Source: Colocasia esculenta
Taxonomy: Eukaryota; Streptophyta; Magnoliopsida; Alismatales; Araceae
Direction of reading: 5' to 3'
Assembly (NCBI GenBank): GCA_014218235.1
Contig: CM024760.1
Location: forward strand, 10,954,049 to 11,018,048
DNA length: 64,000 bases
Made by a program: the position numbers and the translations under genes. The notes beneath the pieces are model-generated. The model did no database searches. It was not told the origin of the DNA and saw only the letters and a program-made list of their open reading frames with translations. Position 1 is the first letter of the stretch. The number at the start of each line of letters is the position of its first letter. Shown piece by piece: positions 45,847-56,554 of the stretch.

Positions 45847-46119
45847 ATGGACTCATCCTGCAAGGCAGATGCCACTCTTCCGCTTCACTTAGGGCAGAGA
45901 AAACAGAGAGAGATGGGTTTTGACTGGAGATTGATCTACTTGCGGGCTTGTGAAGGGACACGAATATATAATTGAGGAACCCAGCCGACCGGTTGAGCCA
46001 TCTTTGTCGCAAAGTTATTTAATTTTTGGGGTGGTGAATGGATGGAATCAGGGGCCATTTCGTATGGTTTGACGAATCTTGGAGCCAGAATACGGAGGGA
46101 CTAGTACTTGGGATAAGAT

Positions 46120-46317
46120 TTAATACCGAGAGTGCTGCGATATATGTTCCCATGCCCACATCAACTTGTTGAGAAGCTCGGGCATGCAGGCCCCGGAAGT
46201 CGTCAGCACCACGTGCTCCTGGTCGCTGTTATCCATGGGCCGGAGCATGGCGGGGAACGGGACCAGTACCCATTGCCAATATGGCCGACCTAGATCGAAT
46301 TGAAGGTTGGCAACATT
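46120..46317 (-). pseudogene. Coding-like relic, unknown family
   Basis: A minus-strand frame of about 66 codons without an ATG at its start reads like real protein (FDLGRPYWQWVLVPFPAMLR, then LLNKLMWAWEH). It ends in TAA near 46120. It is probably an internal exon or captured fragment; the gene is not identifiable from sequence alone. Confidence 0.3.
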
Positions 46318-48480
46318 ATGAGGAGGAGTGGATGATAAAACACATGTAACGAAAGGTCCTGGTTTTCTTTTCTTTTATCCCTTTTTAACTTGTGGGGTTA
46401 GAGGGGTTTCTTTATTGGAGGCATCGATGTGTGGACATGGAACGCCCACCAAGGCTAGCTAGGAGAAGAGAGCATCATTGGCTGTGGGGATGATGGAGTA
46501 ATCAACTGGAACAAATGTCATGGAGTAGAGGGCCGGGGGTAGTTAGAACAGGAAAGAAGAGGCTAACAAAGCTATAGCAAAGGTGGTCGATCAAGAGGGG
46601 GTTCCCATTTCAAAGTGGGTTTAGCAGTGAAATAGGAAGGACCGAGAAGCACTTAAGATTAATGGCGTCCCCAGCATGTGAAGAGCACACAAGAAGAAGG
46701 TACAGGTCTAATAAATCCCAAGATTAAGAGATCGACCAACCCAATCCCATGGTGATACGACTTATGAGGAATATGTAACCCAGCTTTTTTACTTTTTTTT
46801 TCCTTCTTTAATCGTGTCCTCAAAAGAGACTGTCAGGGTTTGCTAATGATATCTCTTCCACGGAAAAAAGTTGGCTAATGATATGACTAATGAATAATAA
46901 TAAGGTAGGGCCTTTAACTTGCTTCTTTTCCCTTCATCTCCATCCGGTTGCCTCCTCCAACTTGCCTTACAAGAGCGTGTCAGGTTTGCCGTTCCTATCA
47001 CCAGTTGCACGGACCCAACTATACACTTGGCAGCGTTTGTAGAGTAGCACACTGCACACACTCGCACCCATTGATTGGACAGTGTCCAGCAACTAATGTT
47101 TTATCAAAACCCTTTGGTACGAGTATGTTTTAATCAGCCAGCTGAGCCTTCGAACCGCAACAAGCTAGCCAGCTTGTAAAGACTAAAGATTTGTGAGCAA
47201 GAAGTTGAAATGAAGTGTATATATTGATGAGCAGGTGATTTCTCGCTTATTAGGTCTATGGGTCTAAAAAGGCCTATTACGGCCCCCCATCTGCATGCCC
47301 TCGGATGTAGTTACTCTAGACCTTGCCAACTATCATCGGGCATCTGAATTCCCACCGACCGAGCAGCCTTGAGATGCTTTAATTTGCTGTCACCATATAT
47401 AACTGCTCCCATTTTGCCGTTATTTATGTCTTTCGTAAGCATGTAACTTCTCGTAATAGAAAGACAACATAATAACTCTCCATGATCTAGACGATTTTCA
47501 TGTCAAGATCTCCTCAATACCTCTCCATCAAGATATTAACTATATAAAGAGATCAAAATTTTCGATGTCGAGATATGTAAACTATTCTGCCTAAAGTCTC
47601 TAAAATACCTAGTAAAGTCTTTACTGTTTTAGGTATCAAAGAATTTTCTCCCGGTTCTCTAAATCAAAGCTCCTTGACGCTTCTTCTTCCTCGCAAGTTC
47701 CGCACATCCATTGCTTGTGATTGAGTTCCCTTACACCTCTCAAGGTGTAGAAAGTTGGTCGTCTTCGACTACTTTCTAACTGCTATATATATATATATAT
47801 ATTCTGTGTTAAATTTGTAAGAGAACATACTTTTAACTAATTACTCAGCTGCAGCCATCTGTTTAAGGGTTTTGATAAAAGGAGCGAACAGATCTTATCT
47901 AGTGTAATGATCAGTCTAGCTATGTGAGGAAAGCAATGCTATCGAATCATATTTTTTGCAACTGATCAATTAGTTACATTCCGGCGGGAAGCAATAAAGG
48001 ACATAATATGTTTGGACATAGTTTCTTTCCTGGACAAAATTCATCACATCAATGGTGGATGAAACTATAGACACATTAGCTTCTTTTGGGGAACCGACAT
48101 TACATGAGGCTCCTAATGCTGCTACGTTTAGGATTTGACGTCTTATTCTTTCGCATGCAGAATGGTAAATTAGGATGTACGAATAGTTCATAATTGGCAA
48201 TGGTTAATTAGTTGGACTCAATATTTTTTAGTTATAATTCATATTTATGAGCTCTAATTCTTTAAGTTCGCAATTCCAAACCCTGCATCTTAGCTTCACT
48301 CTTATCTTAGAGTGTACAATATTTAGTGTGCACCAAATGAGTACTCTTTAATAAGAGCCGAAGGAATTCACAGAAATTCGTGTAGAGTTTTGTTAAAATA
48401 TGACGAGGACCATTGGTATATTGGTCTAGTTGTATTTAGTTGGGACCATAATTAGATCTGTTCCCAAATGTAAAAAAAAG
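46318..48480. other. AT-rich intergenic DNA, no gene seen
   Basis: It contains a TA microsatellite at about 47781-47801. Short frames have no domains. Confidence 0.5.
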
Positions 48481-48493
48481 CAGTTTCCCTACT

Positions 48494-49351
48494 ATGAGAA
48501 CATATATACTTGGACGGATTTCATATCTTTTTTTTTCGTTAATTACTGGTCCAGTGACATCAGTGCCACTGAGTGCGTATCAGAACACTGCTAGAGCTAC
48601 TTGGCACTGCTCTCCTGCGGGCTACCTCTCAACTGGCTTCAGTAAAGATTTTGTGGAAAGAGTTCAGGAATGGCTCTCAACTCATCAATCTGAAAAGGAG
48701 AAATTGGCCTTTTTGGCTTATTGCCTTACTCTGTCCTGGCACATCTGGAAGGCTAGATGCCTATTTGTTTTTGAAGGGAAGCTATCCAATCCTCAGTTGG
48801 TTGTTTCCAGAGCATCCCGGGATTTGAGGCCTGTTCAGGCCCCTGTTAGCAGCTCTACGGGCCTCCCTACCATTGGCAGGTGGGTCCCTCCATTGCCAGG
48901 CTCTCTCAAACTCAATGTAGACGGAGCCCTTGGTCCTCATTCTGCTACTATCGGTTTAATCCTCAGGGATGATCTGGGTCTTCCTCTATTAGTCTTCTCC
49001 CAAATCATCTCTTCGGGAACTCCGGTTGAGGTTGAGGCCCAAGGTATCCTTCTGGCTATTAAGATTGCCCTTACTCTTGATAGGGAAGTTACCATTGAAA
49101 GCGACTCTCAGATCATTGTTAACGTAATATCTGGTCATTCCTCTCCCCCCTGGTCAACTTCTTTTATCGTCCAAGATTGCAAGTACTTCTTGTTGGGTAG
49201 TCTTATTAAAATCTCCTTTGTCCACAGACATTGTAACATGGCTGCCCATGCGGTGGCCAAGCTTGGGTTCTCTTGTAACTTATCTTCCTATTGGGACCCG
49301 GCTGTCCTCCCGGTCTCAATCACCTCTGTTATCTGTTCTGATATGCAGTAA
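48494..49351 (+). pseudogene. LINE ORF2 3' end with RNase H
   Basis: The 285-codon frame starts at an ATG that probably lies in flanking DNA. It shows the end of a plant L1 ORF2: LSWHIWKARCLFVFEGK near residue 80, then an RNase H domain with KLNVDGAL (first Asp), VEAQGILLAIKIAL (Glu), IESDSQIIVNVI (second Asp), a full-length connecting part and VHRHCNMAAHAVAKLG. It ends in TAA at 49351. Endonuclease and RT are missing. In an intact LINE this domain would remove the RNA strand during insertion. Confidence 0.88.
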
Positions 49352-49390
49352 TATATTTTTGGAGCGTTTGCTCCTTTATTGTCCAAAAAA
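48530..49390 (+). mobile_element. 5'-truncated L1-type LINE, second copy
   Basis: It covers the RNase H frame, a short 3' UTR (GGAGCGTTTGCTCC) and an A-run at 49385-49390. GGACGGATTTCATATCT at 48512-48528 recurs with one change at 49556-49572. If this is the target duplication, about 165 bp of extra sequence lies between LINE tail and right copy. Confidence 0.75.
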
Positions 49391-49966
49391 GAACACCCCG
49401 GATTCCATGCCCGGGTCCCCATCAAAAATACCACATCCAAGATATATAACCTGAAATTTTCACTTTTGAAAAGTCTTTTTGAACCTCGCTGGTCTGGACC
49501 TTGAAACTTGTGTGTGCAATGAGATGTCCATCCATCGAGTCACCCCTCAAGGTACGGACGGATTTCACATCTACTCTACCGTGATATGTGAGTTAGCAGG
49601 CACTGGTCACGAAGGCTTCTTCTTCTAGCTTCTTCTTTATTTTAGCATCTAAATTAATTTCATCCAACGACTAATATTATGGTGTGGTTAGGCGACATCA
49701 ATTACTTACGTCGACCATAACATATTTACTCTCCCTCTCTCTCTCTCTATATATATATATAAATATATATAATGTGACACTTATAAGTACGATGAGTTTC
49801 AATATTGAACTTGGTATCACCTAGGAACTAGGATCCAAATGGTAAAAATAAATCTCAACTGTTCATCTTTTTCCTATCTTTGAAGGGAGGATACAGATGT
49901 ACAATGACTATAAGTCTATCCACTAATTTAAAGGATCTCGTGGGATATTTATGAAGAACGAAGATA
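49391..49966. other. Intergenic DNA with a TC/TA microsatellite
   Basis: The microsatellite is at about 49731-49772. No gene. Confidence 0.6.
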
Positions 49967-49971
49967 AAAGG
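49967..49971. repeat. TSD of the Tat-type element, left
   Basis: AAAGG here and at 60454-60458. Confidence 0.85.
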
Positions 49972-50705
49972 TGTGGTGGCTGTTTTCTGCCACCTAAGCC
50001 CATCGCGATCCATCAGGGCCCATCAACACCTTCCCTTTGAACGTGGCCTCCCTGTACGGTACCACGCCTCCGCCAAGATCATTTAAAAGGGCCCCACGGA
50101 GCAATCACCCCGAAGGAAGCATTGCCAAGCTCCTTAGCGGCATGTTTCCGGACATGGGCACTGATTCTGCTGCACTGGACAACTATGGATATTACCGAAC
50201 AGCAAGTTCGACCCCTCTCATGGGACACCTGCTCGGTGACCTCCTCCAGAGATTTTCGGGTAGCCCCTTCACATCCTCACAGCGGTTGCAAACCGTCGCG
50301 GACCACGCATCCCACTATTAAGAGGTGCGTTAACTGCCTGACAGCCCAACGGGCGTCTCAGCGCGTAACTCCTCCAGTTATGCACACCTTTCAAGATGCC
50401 CTTCCAGGCACGATCTAGTGACATTACGCACGTCAGCTTACACCCTTACCTATAAAAGATACAGGTATAGTGCCATGCAGAGGTACGTTCTCTCTTACGC
50501 GAACACACCCTTACATACGAAAATCCCCTGCCTTTCAAGCCTCTCACTGACTTAGGCATCGGAGGGTTTTCCCCGGTTTTCACCGGGCCCCCCTGATCTT
50601 TTCTGGTAATTTCAGGATCCTTCGCCTGCCTCCGGCGATCGTCGTCTCCCTTACACAAGTGTTCGGCCTGATCCGCTCCGGCCCAACAAGGAAAAGGTCA
50701 TCACA
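49972..50705 (+). repeat. Tat-type 5' LTR (734 bp)
   Basis: From TGTGGTGGC to CATCACA, with a TATA box TATAAAA at 50451-50457. GACTTAGGCATCGGAGGG lies in the part before the end. Confidence 0.93.
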
Positions 50706-50708
50706 CTT

Positions 50709-50725
50709 TTGGCGCCGTCTGTGGG
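50709..50725 (+). promoter_or_regulatory. Tat-type primer-binding site
   Basis: TGGCGCCGTCTGTGGGA lies just after the LTR. It is the usual start of the internal region in Tat-type elements. I do not name the tRNA. Confidence 0.8.
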
Positions 50726-50737
50726 AATGACATAGAC

Positions 50738-52624
50738 ATGGCTCGCGGACGAACCTCTTACCAGAACGTAGGGAGTAGGGCGACGAGATCCCGCCAGTCA
50801 CGAGTGGAGTCTCGCCGGCGATCCCTTCCCATCGACGTCAACATCGCCCCTGCTGGCGCCAACAACGACGTCCCCGTACCAGTGGTCGCCGCGCCGGCGA
50901 CTGCCTTGGAGATGGCTGAACTCCGGGGACAGATGCAACAGTTAACAGGCGTCTGTCTCGCCCTGCAAGCTCAGTTGGTTGGACCACCAGCCCCAGCGAC
51001 TTCTCTGCCACGAGAGCGGCAGGTGGAGTCGTCGCACCGACGATCTCGCGTCCTTCTGGCGCCTCTGGACGAACATGCAGACTCACCGCACCGTTCGCGC
51101 CGAGCCCCGTCCGAGGAGAGGGCACCGGAGCGGAGAGGGCGTTCACCCCGTCGCTCTGTAGCCGCCCCTCGTCCGCCGCGCTCGGTTGTGGCTGTGAACT
51201 CCCACGGGTCCGCCCGAGAGGGCTCCTCCAATTCTGAGTAGGAGCTCGCCAAGCGACTACGACGCGTTGTCGACCTGGAACGCCGCGTGGACGCGATGAT
51301 CCAGCGCGCGGAGGGGAAAGCTCCGGTGGAGGATGACCTGGACTTCCGCTCCCCTTTCAGCAGGAAGATCCTGGAAGCTCGGGTCTCTCCTAAGCTCCCT
51401 CTGCCCACCATCGCGCCCTATGACGGCACCACCGATCCGACCGACCACATCCACGGCTTTGAGTCGCACATGGTGTTCCACGGAGCATCAGACGCGGCCA
51501 AGTGCAGGGCCTTCCCTGCGACCCTCAAAGAGACTGCCAGAGCCTGGTTCGAGACCCTTCCGGCGGGCTCTATCTCCTCCTTCCGCCAACTGAAGAAGTC
51601 CTTTCGGGACAACTTCCTTGGTGGAAGGTCACAGCCGCGAACGACGGCTTCCCTCCTGGCCGTACGCCAGAAGAAGGGCGAAGCGCTCTGGGACTTTGTC
51701 AAAAGGTTCCGAACAGAGGCGCTTCGCATCTTGCGCCTGGACGTCCCTCTGGCAACCAGTGCCCTTATTCAGGGCACTCGCGACGGCTTCTTGCAGAGGA
51801 CCCTCGGCGTCCAGCAACCCGCCACCCTCGCCAAACTACTTTCCATCGCGCAACGCCATGCGGCTTGCGAGGAGAGTCTAGCAGCGGGTAGGGCGGAGCA
51901 GGGGGAGCAGTCGAACAAGAAGAGGCCTTCCGACAATGGCTCCGACCGTGATCGGAAGAAAGGACGACGCAATGACAATTCTCCGCGCCATCCGCGCCCC
52001 TTCACCAATTACACACCTCTTACCGTGGCACCCGAACAGATCCTGGCAGAGATCAGGAACGAAGCATATGTTCGGTGGCCACAGAGGATGCGCTCCAACC
52101 CCCGGAGGCGCGACCAAAACAAGTACTGTCGCTTTCATCGCGACCACGGCCACGACACCTCCGAGTGCCGCCAGCTTAAGGACGAGATTGAAGACCTTAT
52201 CAAGCGCGGCTACCTTGGGCGGTTCGTGCGCCGAAATGAAGACCGCCCCAGACGCCGAGAGCAGACTCCCGAGCAGCCGATCAACAACGAGCCCAACGGG
52301 CAGGAGATCAATGTGATCGCGGGAGGCTTCGGTGCGGGCGGAGAAAGCACTCGATGCCGACGCGATTACGCAAGGCGAGTGCACGTTGTGGATAGGCCTT
52401 CAGCACCTCGGTCGACTCCATATCCCACCAGTCCTGCACGCGCACCGCCCGAGGAGGCTATAACCTTCTCAGACGAAGACCTTGTAGGGATTACTACCCC
52501 ACACGCTGATGCGCTGGTCATTTCGGCCACCATCAATCATTGTAATGTGCGCCGAATTTTGGTGGATAATGGAAGTGCCCCCGATGTCTTGGCTTATGAC
52601 TGCTTTGTCCTCATGGGCCTATAA
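50738..52624 (+). pseudogene. Tat-type gag and protease, two stops
   Basis: The ATG at 50738 lies 13 bp after the primer site. One frame runs through an Arg-rich N-terminus, a TAG at 51239-51241, the Gag core (PYDGTTDPTDHIHGFESHM, ARAWFETLPAGSISSFRQL), an Arg-rich zinc region CRFHRDHGHDTSEC (about 52128), and the protease motif RRILVDNGSAPDVLAYD. It stops at TAA 52622-52624, where the family normally continues. Gag forms the particle and the protease cuts the polyprotein. Confidence 0.92.
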
Positions 52625-52748
52625 ACCGATCAACTCGCCCCCGTAAACTCGCCTTTGTTCGGATTTTTGGGAGTTTCGGTGCAGCCCATGGGAAGAGTTC
52701 GCCTCCCGATCACTTTAGGGACAGCTCCAAGGATAGTGACCAAGGTAC

Positions 52749-55325
52749 GTGGTCGACTTCTTGGTCATCAACAATATGCCTGGTTACAACGCCATCCTCG
52801 GCAGAGGCCTGATCAGGCGCATCAAAGCAGTACCTTCGTCACTCCATCAGAAGATGAAGTTTCCGACCCCGAGTGGAGTCGGCGAAGTGCTCAGGTGTCA
52901 GCGCGAGTCTCGCCGCTGCTATGTCCTTTCTTTAAGAGACAAGCAACCACTCGCAGATCCGGCCCCGCCGATGTCCGATCAGCCCTCCACCAGCCGAGGA
53001 ACGCCTGCTGAAGATTTAATTCCCGTCCAGGTAGATGATGACTCCGAGCACGTCTTATACATTGGCGCCTTGCTGGCAGAGGGCGAGCAGCAACGCTACA
53101 TAGCCTTTCTGTTGGCCAATTTGGACGTGTTCGCCTAGTCTGACGACGAACTTCCGGGTATTCCCCCGGAAGTAATGGTGCATCGCCTCCGTCTGGACCC
53201 CCGGATCCCACCAGTTCAACAGAGGAGGCGACCTGTGAACCAAGAACGACAGACCGTGATTCAGGACCACGTTGTCAAGAGCCGAACTGTTGGGCTCCTC
53301 TGAGAATCCAAATACTCGAGATGGATCTCCAATGTGGTCCTCGTACGCAAGGCCAATGGTAAATGGCGTGTGTGCGTTGACTACAAGGATCTCAACAAAG
53401 CGACGCCCAAGGATAATTTCCCCCTACCGCGCATCGATCAGCTGGTGGACGCTACTTCCGGGCACGAGCTTCTCAGCTTCCTGGACGCCTACTCTGGTTA
53501 CCACCAGATCAGTATGCATCCTCCGGATCAAGACGCCACGACGTTCGTCACAGACCTAGGCTTATACTGTTTCACCATAATGCCTTTCGGTCTAAAGAAC
53601 GCCGGTGCAACCTACCAGCGGCTGGTCAATAAAATGTTCGAACAGCAGATTGGGCGCAACATGGAGGTCTACGTCGACGACATGCTGGTCAAGACGCTTC
53701 CGAGCATCGACCACATCTCCGACCTCCAGGAAACTTTCGTAACCCTGCGGGAGTACAATATGAAACTCAACCCTGCCAAGTGCGCGTTTGGCGTTCGTTT
53801 GGGTAAGTTCCTCGGTTTCCTCGTGTCAAATAGAGGAATAGAGGCAAACCCGAAGAAAATCCAAGTTGTGTTGGAAATGAGCAGTCCTAAGACAGTGCGC
53901 GACGTCCAACGTCTGACGGGGCGTCTTGCGGCACTGAACCGGTTCATGTCCCGAGCAGCAGAAAGAAGTTTTAACTTCTTCAAGTTGCTCCGAGGCCCTA
54001 AGAATGCCTCGAAGCAAGGGGGGCAAGTACGGTGGACTGAGGAGTGTGAAGCCGCCTTCACCGAGCTGAAGGCATATCTGGCGGCCCCACCTATTCTCTC
54101 AAAGCCCGTGCTCGGAGAACCTTTGTTTATATACCTTTCGGTTACCGAACACTCCATCAGCGTGGTTTTGATCAGAGAAGAAGGAGTGGCGCAGCACCCA
54201 GTGTACTACATTAGTAGGGTCCTCCAAGAAGCTGAAAGGAGATACCCTCGAGCAGAGAAACTGGCCCTCGCCTTGGTCACGGCTGCTCGGAAGCTCAGGC
54301 CCTACTTTCAGGCCCATTCAGTGACAGTCCTCACCGACCAACCATTGAAGTCTATACTACAGCGGCCAGAGGCTTCTGGCAGGCTTATTAAATGGGCCAT
54401 TGAGCTCGGTGAATTCGACATCAGTTTTCGTCCAAGAACAGCAATCAAGGCACAAGCATTGGTGGACTTCGTCGCGGAATGTACTCTCCCTACTGAGCAG
54501 GACCCGCTCTTGGCTGACGAGCCCCCATGGGAGCTCTACGTGGATGGATCCTCTTGCGTCACAGGGAGTGGAGCAGGATTGGTCCTCACTTCCCCAGAAG
54601 GGTTAGAGTTCCAGTATGCCCTCCGATTCCGCTTCGCAGCTTCCAATAATGTCGTCGAATACGAAGCATTGCTGTCCGGTATTCGCATGGCTAGGCACCT
54701 CGGAGCCCTACGGCTGAGAGTTTTCACTGACTCCCAGTTGGTCGCTAGCCAAGTGAACGGGCAGTTCGAAGCAAGGGAGCCTCGCATGGCCCAGTACCTC
54801 CAGCAGGTCAAAAGTCAGACAGAAGGTCTCCTTTACTTCGAAGTCATACACGTCCCACGGGAGCAGAACGCGCGAGCAGATGCGCTTGCCAAGTTGGCAT
54901 CCTCCGGTGACATCGCCCCTTCCCGCTTCCTGTTTATTGAAGAGCTCGCCTCGCCGAGCACCGAAGTAGACGTCGCGGCCGTAGAGATGGGTCCACCAGC
55001 TCCGAGCTGGATGGACCCTCTCTTGGCGTATTTACTCCGGGGAGAGCTTCTGCCCGAACAGAGCAAAGTTCGGAAAATCAGGATGCGTTCTCAGCATTTC
55101 ACCCTCGTAGAAGGCAAGCTATACCGGCGGTCCCTTTCAAGACCTCTTCTGCGGTGCCTCAGCCCTAAGGAGGCCCTTGCTGCCACCGAAGAAGTCCATG
55201 AGGGGCTGTGCGGAAGCCACCTGGGGGGCAGAACGCTAGCACGCAACATCATCCGAGCGGGGTTCTGGTGGCCTTCTCTTCATAAGGATTGCATGTCCTT
55301 TGTCAGAAAATGCCCGGAATGCTAA
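52749..55325 (+). pseudogene. Tat-type protease end, RT and two RNase H domains
   Basis: A frameshift at about 52745 leads into the VDFLVINNMPGYNAILGR block. TAG (53136) and TGA (53301) interrupt the part before RT. The open frame 53304-55322 has RT (KANGKWRVCVDYKDLNKATP, FLDAYSGYHQI, MPFGLKNAGATYQRLVN, catalytic YVDDMLVKT at 53670). A first RNase H follows (about 54100-54480), and then a second, cellular-like RNase H (LYVDGSSCVTGSGAGLVL, EYEALLSGIRMAR, VFTDSQLVASQVNG, about 54530-54920). The integrase zinc finger begins before the TAA at 55323. Confidence 0.94.
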
Positions 55326-56243
55326 AAGTTCGGGCAGCTCATCAAGCAACCCGCCGAACAGCTTCACAACCTGTTCGAACCGTGCCCTTTTGCCAGATGG
55401 GGCATCGACATCCTGGGTCCCTTCCCAGAGGCCTAAGGTCGGAAGAAGTTCCTGTTCGTGGCCATCGACTACTTCACCAAGTGGATCGAAGCCGAACCCG
55501 TTGCTGCGATCACCGAACAGGCCGCCTGGAAGTTCGTCTGGAAGAACCTCCTTTGCCGGTTCGGTATCCCAAGGGTGATCACCTCTAACAACGGGAAACA
55601 GTTCGACAACACCTTCTTCAAGCAAAAGTGTGCCGAGCTCGGGATTTACAACCACTTCACTTCTGTGGCACACCCCTAAGCAAACAGTTTGGTCGAAAAC
55701 GCCAACCGAATATTGCTGCACGGGATCCGCACAAGAGTAGAGGCAGCAGGGGGCTCGTGGATTGACGAGCTCCCCAACGTGCTATGGTGTCACCGGACTA
55801 CGACTCGGGTAGCAACGGGAGAAACACCCTTCCACTTGGCCTGCGGCTCAGAAGCCGTTGTGCCTTTGGAGGTGGCCCTTCCTACCATTCGAACAACCCA
55901 CTTCGATGAAGCCGCCAACAACCGTGCTCTTCGGGAAAACTTGGATATGCTTGGCGAACGGCAGAACGACGCCAGCATTCGCCTCGTTTCTTATCAGCAA
56001 CAGCTTGCACAATATTATAATGTGCGAGTTCGGGAAAGGCGGTTTAACGTGGGAGATTTGGTTCTGCGCCGCTGTTCGGCTTCGGATCCTCGAAGAGCAG
56101 TCGGAAAACTTGCCATCAAATGGGAAGGACCTTATCAGGTCACCCATGTCCTTGGGAAAGGCTCATATAAGATAACTACCCCTAGTGGCGAAGCCATACC
56201 CAGAACTTGGCATGTATCTAATCTCAAGGCTTATCATTTATAA
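55326..56243 (+). pseudogene. Tat-type integrase core and C-terminus
   Basis: Same frame as the RT. TAA codons fall at 55434-55436 and 55677-55679. The core shows WGIDILGPFPEA (first Asp), ITSNNGKQFD and NSLVENANR (Glu). The second catalytic residue, normally the Asp of SDNG, is Asn here (codon AAC at 55587). The C-terminal part (FNVGDLVLRR, KLAIKWEGPYQV, TWHVSNLKAYHL) is complete and ends at 56243. Confidence 0.92.
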
Positions 56244-56554
56244 AAGCCTTTGTTCGGCATCCTACTTCTCTTCTCCTTGTTCCTATTGTTACACAAGCGT
56301 TTAGCATACACCCCTGATCGGAACCCTTTTTACGGTTCCCAATGATCTGCGTTGTACATGCAATGCTTATAAAATCGGCGGATTCCCATCCGAGCAGGAA
56401 CAATGACAAAAGGGAGAAGATGGAAAAAGTGAAGCCATAGACAAACCCATGAAGCAGAAATGTTCATTTATAGAATTTTTGCTTACATATAGGCCCCTTG
56501 GGCCAGGTTACAAAAAGTTGACAAAAAAAGGGGGCGGAAGGCGCCAGAGTACAC
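56244..56554 (+). other. Spacer after Tat pol
   Basis: AT-richer non-coding DNA between the two convergent genes. No terminator can be defined. Confidence 0.5.

Noticed and set aside
50122..50418. ORFs in the Tat LTR, repeated at 59709-60161
   Set aside because: Duplicate LTR sequence with no protein features.
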